Below are positions 47,741-62,260 of a stretch of 64,000 bases of DNA, one piece after another. Position 1 is the stretch's first letter. The number at the start of each line of letters is the position of its first letter. A model generated the notes under the pieces. It was given only the letters and a program-made list of their open reading frames with translations, was not told where the DNA came from and did no database searches. This DNA comes from Fratercula arctica (taxonomy: Eukaryota; Chordata; Aves; Charadriiformes; Alcidae): NCBI GenBank assembly GCA_947846985.1, contig CANTUZ010000004.1, forward strand, positions 50,135,672-50,199,671. Reading direction: 5' to 3'. A program made the translations under genes and the position numbers.

Positions 47741-50579
47741 TATAAATTAAAGTAGAAGAGAACTGAAAATTTATAATTTTTATCACACAGATCCCACACT
47801 GACCACTTGGAGAAGATTTAAAAGGCTAGGTGGCGGAGAAAGGACCCACTAAAATATCCAGACAGAAACTGTGGTATCTAAGACTTACCATAAAGTCATA
47901 TTGTATTGTACATACCTTATTCCAGTGTTTGAGAGACTCCGTGTGTGATACAGCTGGATGTTCTAGGTGTGTTTTAGGAGTGGTAGATATCTGGGTCTGA
48001 AACTTTTCATGTTTATGAGTCAACGGAAAACCTGGATTTCACAGTCCATCTCTGCTTGCTCTGGATCATGGTCAGTATCAACATTGGCAGCGACCCAAGA
48101 TAGAAGTAATTGAATTTACAAGTTGATAACTCCCACAGACAAAATTTCCTACTTTTAGTGGTAGCTGCTAAAACAGTGACTTTGACAGAGTTACTGCTGA
48201 TGTATTTCTTACTCTTATAATTAAAAAAGAGATTCCTTATCGCAGTATTTGCTTATGTTCCAATTATTTCCTTCATTTGTTGATATTTGCTTCTGTAATT
48301 GTGCAGCTTGTTGGGCAGAATTCCAGTGGGACGGCATGTACTCCTTTTCCAAGGACAATGAAAATTAGGAGCTGAGTACCAGGCCATACTGTTGCTTGAG
48401 GCTTGGCTGTACAGACACAGGTCTGCTGGTATGGGAATGTGTCAGAAGCTGGAACACCAGTAGTTCAGGCTGTAGAGGCAATCGGTAAGTGTGATAGAAA
48501 GGACAATGCGGGTAGCCAGCAAAATCGTGTTTTTTTATCAGTGGAACCACTTAGCAATTGCAGAACGATGGCTTCGGGATAGTGTTTCAGTAAGATATGC
48601 TTGGGATGATGGGAGTTGTTTGAGCAATACTTTTGCCAAATAAGTTCTAATACTAGTGCCTGTAAAGCCAAAGAGTTCACCAAAAAAAAAAAAAAAATCA
48701 TTTGATGCAAATGATTAATCATGAAATTATACAAATTCACCCTCAATAAATTTCAAATGCATGCACGCTTTCCAGCTTTTCTGAATAAACAGTAAATGTC
48801 AGTTAGTGCCTAGCAAAGAAAATCACTAGTGTTAGTTCAGATAATGCTTTGAGAACTGGAGTCTTTTTGAGAAATACAGATTATAGTGGAAAAAAATTCA
48901 GAAACTTCCAAAAAGCATGAGAGGATATGCGTAACTGAAAAGTCTGTCTGAAATCAAAACATCTTTCATGTTTAAAGAATACTGTGAATTTGAACTATAG
49001 TCACTTAAAGAAAAATTTCAAGTGTTTTCATGCTAGTGAATGTTCTCCACCCATTTTAATGTTTTTACAATGGCTCTTTCAGGTTTTTTATTTTTGTTCT
49101 TTACATTACTATGAGAAAAATCCAAATAAGCAGGGTAAAATTACTAGCTTTATACAATTTTAGAGCTACATAGAAAATAGTGAAAATTATTATAAATCTT
49201 TTAATCTTTTCCAGTCGTAAGTTATCTCAGGCTTTATTGGCCAAGGAAGGGTTCCAAATGGACGTTTTATTATGTCATTTCATATGACAATTTGTTTGTT
49301 AGTATTTATCAACCATAGTAAAGTGGTTTTTGTAAATGCTTTATTTCAAAGTCATACTTCTGTAGTCTATGAGAAAGGTTAGGCTTTGTTATAGACATCA
49401 TTATATTTTATCAGATATAATTGGAAAAATAAACAAGCTTTCAGGCTTAGAGGCCTTATATTTGGTCTGATTTCATCTAATAAAACGTATTACCTGTCCT
49501 TACAAACTTTCTTTTTCAGCACAGATTTTCTCAGCATCACTGGATTGCCTCCAGAACTGTAATAACAACTTACAAGGTTGCAGGTTTTACAGTCATACTT
49601 ACAGTATTTAGTATGTGATTGTTTATGAATTACTGAGACATTGCTACTCTCATGATATTGCATGTTCATTATAGACCCAGTAAATCCACTTTTTAAACAA
49701 TTTTACTTTTCCATGGATTTTGGATTAATATTAGTTGTTTCAGTCTGATGTGTTAAGAATTTTCTTGCTTTAAAAAAAACATTATTACATTTAAGCAAGA
49801 CTTTTGTTGTATTCTAGAAACTGAGGTGATGTCTTGATGGACACATTTACAGGGAGCTTCAGAAGGCACACGTTTGGTTTACACGTACTATTTGTATCTG
49901 TTGGTGTGGTTCTAATTGCCATTGGATTTTACTAACTCAATCCCTGATAAAAAGGATTTTCACATTTTTTTGAGATTTGTACATGTGTTACCCTGTGTAA
50001 CAAAAAGGGAGCCAAGGATTAGGATAGATAAAATTACATGCTTAGGGCCAGGTAAGAAAACGAGATGAGGCAGGTCTTTAATTCAATTCTCCAGCATCTC
50101 ATGGGTGATCTACCCTACATTTTTCCTCTTCTGAAATTTACCTGGGCTAAACCAAAGGAGGAGAAAGCTGGAGTTAAAAATAATGTTGTACTCTTACCAA
50201 TTTCCAGTTGTGTTAATGAGGGGGATGTTTAAATCCATCTTAATCTGTTAATCCCTTTTTCACTGTGGGGTGATGTAAATTAGCTTGAAGGAACATGTTT
50301 TGAAATGGATTGTATTGGCACATAGAAGAGTTTTTGATTTACAGTTCTAAAAGCCTTTTCAAAGGCAACATTATGGACTTAGGTTTTTCAAACTGATGGA
50401 GGAAGGGAGTGAGAAGAGCAAAACAGGGAAGAGAAAAACGAGGAGGAAATTTTAAAAAACCCAGTAATTACCAAAAATATTTTTTATTTAAGAAAATGTT
50501 TTGGAAAAAGTTAATGATAACAATTTTCACATTATTTCTTAAAATCTCTTCAAATCCTACTTTTTTTTTAAATCAATAG

Positions 50580-50657
50580 GAGACCATCATTGAGTTTAAT
50601 GGCAAGAAGATCAGGCATAATAGGAAGACAGTGAGCACAGAACAATCTGATTGTCAG
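50580..50657 (+). other. Exon-like 78-base island
   Basis: A T-rich tract ending in CAATAG precedes 26 open codons (ETIIEFNGKKIRHNRKTVST then EQSDCQ), followed by GTATAA. Only one frame is open. No family is recognised and no neighbouring exon was found, so this may be chance. Confidence 0.15.
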
Positions 50658-53600
50658 GTATAATTGACTCACTGGTACTATGCTGTTTCATAGGATAATG
50701 ACGAGTGTGTAATTTACTGTGACTAGATGGAACAGATTGTACACTGACATGCGGAAAGCCCGGTAGTGCAATTGTATCCTAATTACATATCAAGTGATAT
50801 AGGACAAGGAAAGTAACTCCACCATTGAACTAGATACCCAGCTTCTTTGCAAACTGACAAATGCGGAGCTGCCAGATACCTTGTAAAGATCTCCATTTAA
50901 TCCTAGCACTTAAAATGCAAGCCTTGAAACTGAAATCGAAATATCACAGTCCTAACCTGCAGGCTACACAGAACCTTTCCACGGTAATTGGGGGAATAAT
51001 GTGGTAAAATGCTGATGCTGGTGAGGCTGGGATAAACCGGTTCTTTGCACATTTGACAACATGGCAGGAAAATGCAGAACAGGGAATGAGCAAGCAAGGG
51101 GAAAGCTGATCCCAGCCAAGCATGGGGTGGTGATGAACATGAAAACAATGGTGGATTTACGTTTTTTTTGTTTTACTGTCATTTGCCATTTGCTTTTTCA
51201 CTGTTAAAATGTTCACAGATTAAATGCTAAAGGTCCTGATGATTCACATACAAACCTTTACAAAACTGATTCCAGAACCAGCTTTTCAGAAGAGCTTGCA
51301 GGAATCCAGGGAGGAAGCTCAGAGGAGGGCAACTCAGTCACATGTGCAGAGATTACTGGATTGTTGCATCTTTGAGTAAATTAAGGTAAAGGTCTTTGGA
51401 AAATATATTTCTGGCAGCTGTGCGAGGTACGAGAACAGATGAAGGTGGGGTGTAGAGGTCTTCTGTGTATAACCATAAACATGAAAATTCTTAGTGTTCT
51501 AATAGCTGATTTACAAGTGTGTTCTTATCCTTTTGGCTGGTGTATTGGGATTGTGTTTTACCTCCTACACCTTGAATTTAAGAGGCAGGATCTGTTACTG
51601 ACAGCTCAAACAACCCATATCCTGATGAAAGGAGCTTAAAGACCAACCCACTGCAGTGCCACAGACCCAGGACCAAGTGTGTCAACTTTATGCACTGAAG
51701 CATGGGACGCAGATGCTCAAATATGTTAGCTACAGGCATAATTTCATCAGTGGAGTGTTCCAAAGGGAATAATTAGCTATATTAATTTACACTTCGCTAT
51801 CTCTTTAAATGTCTCGTATTATTATCTTAAATCTGTTTATACACAGAGTTGTACTGCCTCATCACTGTTTGACAGAAGCTTAGTTCAACTAGTTCAAAAC
51901 TCTGTGGACCCTTTTACAATTCCAGTATTATGATAAAGCTTGCTCTGATAAATGTATAGGTTTAAGCTAATCCACAATAATGAGGGTTAAAGTCTCAGAA
52001 ATGTTAGTCTTAATGAACTTTTAATCTACAGAGAGATTCCTTTTATGGTTCTTAATACTTAGTTTTACATAATGCATTTTTAAATTCCATACAAAAATCA
52101 TATGAAAGCTTTTAAGACTGCGAAGTCAAGCATTCTGAAGTTAGAAAATGCCAGAATTCATGTTGTTTGCAGAACTTTGATTTGTCTCCCCTTGTGTTTG
52201 ATTGCAAGGTAGTCATTAATGACATGAGCCCATCCAGTGCACAGAAAGGATAGTAGTCTCTTAATGAGCAATGAGCAATTATTCAATAGTTTGTTCTCTC
52301 CTTGAGGACCCTGTGCCTTACTACTTACTGTTCAAATCCTGCTCCAAAGACAGAGTTATTGATTTTGTTATGGACTTTTCAGTGGTATACAACTGTGTAG
52401 GAGCTGAGAGTTTCACAAACAGAATTCAATGAATTTTGATAACATCTTCATAAAGTAAGGACAAGACAGCATTACAGCTAATTACCTTACATTGCAGCTA
52501 CATTTTTAGCCATAAAAGCACAAGGTTAGAATTCAGCAAAACCCTGCACCCAGTTCATGGGCACCCATGAAAAATGGGTTTTTACGTGTCTAATTTAGTA
52601 GTCTATGTGAAAAACAAAAATAGAATCCAGTTCTTCTGAGCAGCATACAAACACCTTAGCCAGCAACCACTTTTTTTCTTCCTGCAGTCATTGTGTTCAC
52701 TTTCTGCAACAAAAAAGCCAGGATCCTCTGGACAAGATCTGATTAATTACACACCCTGACTCATCTCCGTACCACAGTCCATTCTGCGCACTGAGTAGCT
52801 ATATACAGCTCTATACCAACAAGCTAGATATGCCTCCCTAAAAATGACAGAAAAGTTGCAGAGGGAAAGAAAAGAAAAAAAAAAAAAAAGCCCATCCCTG
52901 CAAGTATTTCTGGCAGGCCTGATGATCCATGTATTTCCCTGTCTCCCTAACCTTGATGTGGCTTCAGTGACTGCTTTGGGCAACTGCCTGCCAGTGCTGG
53001 TGCTGAGCGTGTAGGGTAAATGGATAAAAAAAATCTACCCTTGGAAGATGGGTAAAAAACAGTTCATGAGGTGTGTGGAAGATGAGTGCTGAGATGGGGA
53101 GAAGGAATTCTGGTTGCCAAGAGGCTTAGGGGATTTACTGATAGGAACAGGTGGCCTCATTTACTTCTGGAAGGATGTGTCTTGCTGTTTTCCCACCACT
53201 GACCCAGATTGTTAATGGCGTCATCCTGAAAGATAACAGGATGCCCTCAACCCCGAGAGTTTAAGCAGGGCACTGCACCATAAATCAATATACCACTTCC
53301 CTCCTCAAAAAGAGGAAGATAAAATCAGTTGCTCTCTTCCTCTTCTTGATGGGTGATGGAGCTAAACCTCCTGAAAAAGTGATAAACATAGGTGGGGTTG
53401 TTTTGCCTCAAAATTCCTACCAACAGCCTTGTTGTAGGTGTCCTTCAGCTTCTTGATCTTTATATGACACTGTCTGTGAAGCTGTTGAGTGCCTCTGCTG
53501 GAACTGTCAGTGAGTGATCAGTGCATAAAAAAGATAATTCCTAGTGGTTTTCTCATGTCTGTGGTCCTCCATATATCATTCCAAATGGCAAGAGAGCTTA

Positions 53601-56479
53601 GAACTCTTCATGGTGCAAGAAGGGTGTTGTGTAACTCCCAGCTTTTGGAGCGTTGTGCAGTAGACAGCGTAGGGTGGCACCGTTAGTATATTAAAGGTAT
53701 GCAGGTCTTTCCTGAGACAGGGACGTTTTGCATAAGCACCCGTGCGTAAAGTGTAACAACGGCATGATGTGGCATAAGGGCCTAGTTCAGGTCTGCTGCA
53801 CAGCTTTGCTCATGGTTGAGTAACTGGGACTACTCCAGGTGGAAGGTGCACCAAAGTGCAGTCTGCCTGAGCAGTGTCCTCTAAGGTGATCTCACGGCTA
53901 GACACCCTTAGGGTATATTGTCCTGGTGTTCCACCTGAGGGACCCTCAGCACCCTATCAAGTACTCCCAGAGCTAGATCTTGCAGACTGTCAAGAGCTTC
54001 AGATCCCAAGGACCAATGTGTCACTGGCAATACAAACCTACCAACACTGCTTCGATGGTGCTTGGAGAATTCCTGTCCCTTCTGCAGTACAGGCAGACAG
54101 GATCCCCTTTACATTACCCATATGCCAGCAGAAGAGATTGAGAACTCAGTGCCAGCATTGAGAAACAGAAGATCAAGTGTTTGGTGGATTTTTGTGCTCC
54201 AGGATGGGGCACGCTCAGTGAATCTGTATGCACAGTAAATGTAAAGAGACTCTGGCACATGGCAGCTGAGAGTGACAGAACATTCATGGACTTGAACTCA
54301 CAAGCTCCCTTAAGTCTTTGCAGAACATATTTGAACTGAGATATTCAAAGGTTTATCACTTGGCCCAAATTTGTGCAGTGACTCACAGTCACTGTGCAGT
54401 GAGAAGCACATCCCAGATACAGATAGCTCCTCTGTTAAATTTCAAGGCTCTGCATCAAACTAGAAGGTGCACAAACTTTTTAACAGAACAATCTTGCATT
54501 TCTTTTATTAAGGTGGGCATTCTTTCATCTTTTATTCTCATAGACATCTGAACCAATATTTTAATAAACAAGAAAACAAAATGCCCTTCAGGTCCTCAGC
54601 AGTGAGTCAGCACAGAAAATCTCACTCAAACAGTTAAGGTTAAAAGTTGTAATGTACTGGTCATACTGATAATGAACCTAGTAATGAAGGTGTCAGGCTA
54701 CCTTAACTATGTGTGTCCACATAAATAGCCAAATGGGAGTTAGGACATGCAGTAACTTACTTTTACAGGCTACTAATTCCTGAGATCTTGTACTTCCTAT
54801 TTCTGCTGCTATGTTCATCAAATCAGTTTAATGATGCAAAGCATTAGTTTTAGGTGAGTGAACTCAACCCTATATGTTTTAAATGAGGGAAATGATTAAT
54901 TATTGATTGATAATTATTAATTAGCCTGAACAAGCCTGAACAAATGTGAAATATGTTAGCTAAGCTTATAGCAACAGGTTAGAACATGAAGGGATGCATC
55001 TCGCACTATATGGACTTTCAGGTTGTTTTATTACAGAAAACAAGCATAGATGTCTTTTAATTTCCACCACATAGATCTTTCCAGATAATACCTGTTCTCA
55101 TTTCTATAACCAAAAGGTGGCAGCATATTGTCTGCTTTCCCTTTCCATCCATCCTAGCTCTAAGCTCCTAAATAACCTTACTTGCTCAGTTTGATGGAAT
55201 GCCAGGAAGTCCAGAACAATCATGCTGACTAAGGAACGCTGATGAGATCTTATATGAAATCAACTGTTTATCACCTTTAAATAGAAACAGGAACAGATCA
55301 AGGACTGTTGATTTTATTCCGTTGTTTCAATGACAGACTGATTGAGTTTTGGAAATGCGAAGAAGGGTTAAATTTCAGCTCAGTAGTGTAACTTCAAAAG
55401 GGACACCTACTTATAAAGCTTAACACTTTTATTAACAGTAATGATTGTTAAGAAGCCTGAGCCTATACCATCTGTTAGCTACTAATTATCTACCAGACTA
55501 ACTTAGTTTTGTTCCTATTTAGGTACTTCCTGCTTTGGTAATTAGACAAAAGGCCAGTCGGCATCCAAAAGAGTGGGAAAGGTAGGGCAAATACTTTACG
55601 CAGTGCAAATATCAAGGTGAAAAGGACATGAGCATGTACCAGTTGAGTTTTGCTGCATGAGTGCATCGGTTCAGAGGCTTCTGGAAAGATGCCCAGAGTC
55701 ACCCATTTCCCATTTTGGCTGCTAAAGAGATCTGGAGGCAGAGGAAAGCATTCTGAAACATAACCTGCTCTCAGATCTGCAGGGGTGCTGTATACCTGGC
55801 ATGATGCCACAAGTCCTCAGAAAACATGACTGCTACAGAACACTGCAATGTGTGTCCTTAATAACTCAAAACATCCACATGCATATCAAATTCTTTCCTG
55901 CTCTCTACACTGGCTTACCATACTCAAACTCAGGGTCTCAGTCATGATTTCCCAGCTACTCCGTGGCCTGGCCTGGAAACTGTAAATGACACTGCTCTGG
56001 GATGTTGGCCGGAGTTAACAGGACTGTTCCTGAGGCACTATGAGGCTTTTGACCACAAGGGTAAATAAAGCCTCTCAACTTGAGAGAGTTGAGAACTCCA
56101 GTTAGCTCCATTTGCCAGCTGGAGAAGAGAATATGTCTGATAATTACAGAAAATTTTAGGGTCACTTTCAAGCCCCAACTCGGCAGATGCCTATAAATAA
56201 ATGCCCTAAGTGCAAGCCTCAGCAGCCATCCAATCTGACTCCAGAATCTTTTCTGAAGTTATATGATATACTTAGTTCATCTGGCTGCTGCAGCTTGCAA
56301 ATATGGATAGTGGTGAGCAGTAATCCCACATGGCACTATACCTCCTGTGTTTGCTGTCCATAACAAGAGATAAGACTTAACGAAGAAAGTCAATTCATAG
56401 ACAGGGCTGGCTGGATGATCAAGGAAAAAGATGTGGAAGCTGGTGCTGACAAGCAAGATGCCAATGCAGGGGAGGTTGC

Positions 56480-56865
56480 TGTCATGGTTTCAGTTGGAGT
56501 AGACTTAACTTTCTCACTAGCAGCCAGTATAATGCTATGTTTTGGATTTGGGATGGGAAATAGTGTTGATACTGCACCGGTGGTTTTGGTTGTTGCTAAG
56601 CAGTCAAGGCCTTTTCTGCTTCTCACACCACCCCACCAGCGAGTAGGCTGGGGGTGCACAAAAAGCTGGGAGGGGACACAGCTGGGACAGCTGACCCCAG
56701 CTGACCAAGGGGATATTCCATACCATATGACGTTGTGCTCAGTATATAAAGCTGGGGAAACAAGAAGGAAGGGCGGGACATTCAGAGTTATGGCATTTGT
56801 CTTCCTAAGTAACCATTACACATGAGGGAGCCCTGCTTTTCTGGAGTTGGGGTTAAACCACAACA
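56480..56865 (+). mobile_element. Solo LTR of an endogenous retrovirus, better preserved copy
   Basis: It starts TGTCATGGTTTCAG and ends GGTTAAACCACAACA, the usual TG...CA borders, and is 386 bases long. GTTGC before it and ATTGC after it may be a five-base target duplication with one change. A TATATAAA box is present at about 56743-56750. No internal viral genes remain. Confidence 0.88.
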
Positions 56866-59800
56866 ATTGCTTAGGTGGCTAAGAGCATGTGATCCTTCGT
56901 CTCAGTCATAACTGCCAGCGTAGATGCATTTTTGGGGAGTAGCTCACAGACTGAAGACACAACTCTTCTAGATATTAAGGATCATCTTAAATTATTACTC
57001 ATCCCTCCAAATGGAAGAGCTAGTTTTTGGCCTGCTGTCTCTCACACAGAAGCACACACATCACATTCTCCCTCATAATTATGAGTAGAAAAGGAACAAC
57101 AATGCTTATATGAAAGTTATACTTGATGTTAAGCCCAGCACGTGAATGCAAAGTACTAAAATATACATAGCAATGAGGCCATGTAAAAGCACGTATGGAG
57201 GAGGATTTCCAGGCTTTTGTCTGGGTCTGTCATAAGTAGAGATGCCTTTGAGGGAGGCTGGAGGATTTTGATGCGGTGGTTGTATCAAGATGCTCCTCAG
57301 CCAGCACAGCACCGGGTAGGTGGTTTGGCATGCAGTATTTCTGTTGCTCTCTATCATGTGAGAGGCTGCTCCTGGCCTGTCAGTGCCTGCAACTTGCCTT
57401 CCTGTTTAATCTGTCCTCAGTTCAGTCACCTTTCCACAATGTCAGTGTTGGTGCCTGAAGGAGATGATAACCACCAAAAGGCAGCACACATAGTGAGCTC
57501 CAGCCACTGCAGGTCTGTTACTCAGAAGGAAGGATGCCCCTCGCCAGTCACACTTGGTTTAATGTCTAGCATTGGAGAGGGAGCAAAAAGGGACCATAAC
57601 TAATTTTCTTCCGTGTACTTACAAATGCACAGGTGGGAAAATCCTCTGTGAATTGTCTTATATTTTACATGCTGTCAGCCAAGGGATGAGTTAATACAAT
57701 TCAGCCATGCCAATATGAGCAGATTTCAAAGCTACTTCTCTGTTGCTCCCTCCATTTCCCACCTCTTGTTGAACAGCTGGTCTCTAGAAACAGAGGAAAT
57801 ATTTCTATTCGGAGATTTCAAAACCAGCTTGAAAGATAAAGGACAGAGAGCACCTCAGTATGTTCTCTCCCTCCCTCAGTGCTAGTGCAGCTGGAAAATT
57901 GTCTGTATGACTCGTAAATCTCAGACCTTTTTAGACCTGGAATAGACATTCAGCACAGGTTCTATTTTGAATGGGAATCTATTTTCCTCTATCTCTTATT
58001 TTAAAAGCATGTGTAGTTCACAGCTACGCTCAAAACTGACAAGTCTGTGTGTCAAATGGAAATGCCAACATAATATGGTGTGACATGAACAGCGCCCAAA
58101 CATTTTCTTACGTTTTTTTTTTTTGCTGGTGCAACAAAGGTATTTTTTAACATTTGTGTGTCTCAGATGAAGATGGGGTCTTAGGACTATATTTTCTTTA
58201 TTCTGGAGAGTTACCGTTTCTGTCACCTTTATACCCTCCTCTTCTTCTCCAATGACATTTGCAATTTAACACTTAGAAGATAGAAAAGCCAGAATTCACT
58301 GATTCAGAAACACCCCACACCACAATATCCAGTTTCTTTTCCACCTAGATAAAAAATGCTAGCAAAAAAGTGCAACCTGATTTAAGTGACTGATATAAAG
58401 ATAAAATGTGACTCATGGCATAATCAATCTTCAAAGCCTATTTTTATGCAAAAGGTGACAGTTTAATATATTAATTTTGGTGTTTGGAAAGAAACTATTT
58501 TCAACTCCAGCTAGGAAGGAACTAGTTGCCAAGGGTAGCATTCGATAGCATGAAGATGGGATCTCTAAGTATAGTGCGTGCCTTTGCCCTCCAAGATACT
58601 TTTACACTTAGACCTAGGCCTAGTCCATAAAACCCCCTTGTTTTGGCAGTTGCTATTAGTTAATGGGAAGTGGCAGGCTTTTTGAATAAGCTAATGGCTC
58701 CTGACTGTGCTTAATTACAGCCTTTAAAAAAAATACATCTGACACTTTCTCCAATTAATAAAATAGTTGACTAAGTAAAAACAGTCCAACTAATAAGATA
58801 ATTGATAGTAAACCAGCAAATATTTTCCTCTCTTTAAGAGTTTTAAAATTTCAGAATATGGGTATGCTTTTATTTTTATCTTTTTTTCAGCAAGCCTGGA
58901 GCAGAAAAGCAGCTTTGCAGGTCTAAGTGATAATAATGTGGAGAGGCACTTCTGATGTACAGGATAAAGAAGGCTAAACTGCTGGTCCAGAGGTGCTTAT
59001 TTTTTCTCTCCTCAAAAAGAGAGTACATATTCCTGCAGAAAACTGGCTGGAACCAGGCGATTCTGCCTCTCAAGGAAACAAGGTCCTGCAGCTGGTTGGC
59101 TTATGGGAGGTACTTTGCCTCTCTGGAAGGCCGCAGCTCTTGCTGGGCTCAGAAGTTCAATTTGAACCAGGAGCTGACAGCTATTGCCTCTCACAAATGC
59201 CTCTCTAAAGAAGCTGTGGCTCCTGGCCCTGCACCAGCCCAACAGCAAGCTGTCTGCCCACTTGCCATCTTGGGTGTCCTGCATTGCTGATCTGTCTTCT
59301 AAATCATGCGGAAAGCCCCTCCAGTAACATCAGTACAACAGGGCAGTGAATCAAATCGTGCACATCAAGGGAAAAATGTTAAGTACTTCTAGCTTTAAAA
59401 TTTCTGAACAGATGTTCTTTGTTTTTGACTCAAAACCATTCAAGTTTAAATATAAAAACAGCTGAGCCAAGTGGGAGTGTTTCAGGCTCAAAAAACCCAC
59501 TGGAACCAACGAGGAATGGTAGGCTTGTTTCGTTCTCCCACCGGTGCATCAATTTTGTTTAAAGTGCTTTCTCTAAATTAACTAATGTACTGGGACAGTG
59601 TATGAAAAAATTAGCAATTTGAGAGGTTAAGTGAGGATCATGATAAAAGTTGTAATTCAACTTTAACAACCCAGTATGCTGTAGCCACATTTATTTGCCA
59701 TGCATGGTGCATGCATTTTCGAACACTGTAGAGAGCCTTGGTACCCCTTTGTTAAAAGGATACTTCATCTAATGTTACTTAAAAACCTTTCTTTGCCTCA

Positions 59801-62130
59801 ACTATATTGTAAAGTTGATATAAATCCACTAGAATGCATTTTATTTAAATCTTGAAAAATATTTGCTTCAAATTGCTTATTAAAATTTCTCCCCAAACCA
59901 CATGCCCTAGATATGAGCCCATTGCCCCATAGTGATTGAGGGTCATATTAGATTATACAGTAACTCTTGAGAGGTTGCTGCTCATGTTAGCAAAATTAGC
60001 ATATCACAAGTGCACCATTAGCATAGACATTGCAGGAATTTATGCTTTGAGGATCTTTAAACCCTCACATAATCTCTTTTTTGTCCCTCCTGATGCAATT
60101 TGCAGAATGTAGTGGGAATCTAAGTTAAAGATACCTGCTTTCTGAGGAGAGGATGCTGCTGTCTGGGATAAAAATGCAGGATGCTTGCCCAGAGAAGATT
60201 CCTTGGCAAGAGAAAACTATTTATGCAACTGAGAGCTCTACCTTGTTCTTTTCTTTCCTTTTTTGAGATGCAGAGATGAGAAGTAGTTTGTGCATTATCA
60301 CAGATTCTAACACAGGACTTGAAATAATGCAAGATGGTACTGTGGGCTGCTCACATTCCTGAGGACAGGGTAGTCCTCCCTGTTGCAGACTCCTCATCCA
60401 GAAGCAATGAATAGGAATAACCACATGGTTACTGCCTTGTCTTTTCAATATCCTTAAAACTAAGTAGAAAGTCCTAGAAAAGGCAAGATGGGCCTGAGCA
60501 TGGAAAAAGTGGAGAACCTCTAGTGAGGGTCTTTTCAGCACTCCTGCAGCCTCCTGCTAATGGCTGAGGGTTCGACTTGGAGCCAGCTGTTATTTTTTGG
60601 GAGATAGATAGGGCAGATTTTTCTCCCAGCCCTCCCCTGCCTATAACATTCCTTTTTTAAAAAGTGTATTGTTGTGTCTTACTGTCCCCAGATAACTGAT
60701 ATACGCTGATTCAGCACAGTCACAGTACCCATCTTTCTAGAGAACCTGGAGCATTTTGGCAGAGGCATAAGGCAGTGGAGAGGTGCATAGGGAACCTTTG
60801 GAGGGTCGCTACGCTGCACTCAGAGAGCTGAGGGCCCAAACCAGGGGTCAGCATTCACACACTGCAGCTGAGCATCAGATTGCAGGAGAATATCAGAGGC
60901 TGAGAGAACAAAGGATGTCAAATGAGGGACAAAGAACTAAGAAATGGAGGCACAGAGAAGAATAATTACAGCAGAAGTTGTATAAGAGACAAGAGGAACA
61001 TATGAAAGGAGCAGAGGTAAAATAAGAAAGGGAAGAGCTTAGTTGACAGACACCTCTTTCCTTTTCTCTCAGCTGACATACTCTCCAGTGCACATCTCTA
61101 AGCACCCAGTAAAATATCTTCTGTGATTTCTCTTCCTCCTCACCTTGAATATTTGGCTGCACTGTAAATAACCTGCTCCTACTTTTAAACATAAGCACTG
61201 TTTCAAGCTATTAATATTGTATAAGCATCTGTCCAAGTCCCCATTCAGGCGATGCTGAGTTTTGGAAGTGTTCAGCTGTTTTGGCAGGTAGATTCACCTA
61301 TCAGACAGACATCCTTATGACTTTCTGACAGTTTTGATTCCACCATAACAGTGGGAATCCTGTTTTTCTTGATTTGCCAAGGTTTAAGTTTCTAAAAAAT
61401 AGTAATCCCTGGTATATGGGAAACATCTAGAGAGTACCCCATACAACAAAGTTGCATGACGGCATCCCATTGCTTATGATGTGTTACCCTGATGCCTACA
61501 TCCCTTGAGCAACACTTTGTAATTCATGGATCAGTTCTAGACCTTCAGAGTCAGGATATGTTTCTTCCTCAAAGTGTTGTGTATCACTATTGAAATTTTT
61601 GAGAAGGTCTAGAAAAAATTGTTTTTGTTCACCTCCAAATACAAAGCATACTTGTCCATCACAATTATACCAATCTCGCCTGAGGACTTGAAAGCTTTAA
61701 GAAAATGGATCTTTCCTCCACTTCTCCAGCTAAAATAGCCCTTCTTTTTCTCTCCCCTACCCAACCTACTTGCTTATCTCTTACCACTATTGCTTTGCGG
61801 CTATGTTAACTTCAGATCCCCACTTTTGTCTGCATCCTGCATGACCATGCTTGCTCTTTTCTCCACAAAAGGAAATCTCTCTTCAATCTGACCTGTACTG
61901 GGGCTGTTCACCACATGTCCTTCAACCTACTTGACAAAATTAAATTTATCATTGTCTTCTTCTCGTATCAACAAATGAGTTAGAGATGAATCTTTGCCCT
62001 TCCATGGAGAAGGATGGGAGTACAAGGAGTTTTCTTTGTATGGATGGGCAGCTTATTATTTTTTGTCCATAAGAGGAAAATATTCCTTTTCCTGGCTTTT
62101 CAGTTTTCTAAGATTTTCTGTGATCTATTA
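56866..62130. other. Gene-free AT-rich stretch
   Basis: No exon or RNA gene is recognised on either strand. The longest frame, a 111-codon plus-strand frame at 58955-59290, has no recognisable motif or flanking signals. Confidence 0.5.
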
Positions 62131-62260
62131 ATCATAGAATCATAGGATGGTTTGGGTTGGAAGGGACCTATAAAGATCATCTATTCCACCCCCCTGCCAT
62201 GGGCCGGGACATCTCTCCCTAGATCAGGTTGCTCAAAGCCCCATCCAGCCTGACCTTAAA
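62131..62260 (-). mobile_element. CR1 LINE 3' terminus, inverted
   Basis: It opens ATCATAGAATCATAGGATGG and continues GGTTTGGGTTGGAAGGGACC, the reverse complement of the CR1 3' UTR and its ATTCTATGA terminal repeats. It is only about 130 bases, cut off 5'. Confidence 0.92.

Larger units (their letters stand above)
44353..56479. other. Gene-free AT-rich stretch between two solo LTRs
   Basis: No recognisable protein-coding exon is present on either strand. A possible degraded repeat is listed separately, and an exon-like island at 50580-50657 is treated as a finding. Confidence 0.5.

Noticed and set aside
58955..59290. 111-codon plus-strand frame
   Set aside because: No recognisable motif, poor flanking signals and overlapping open frames on the other strand.
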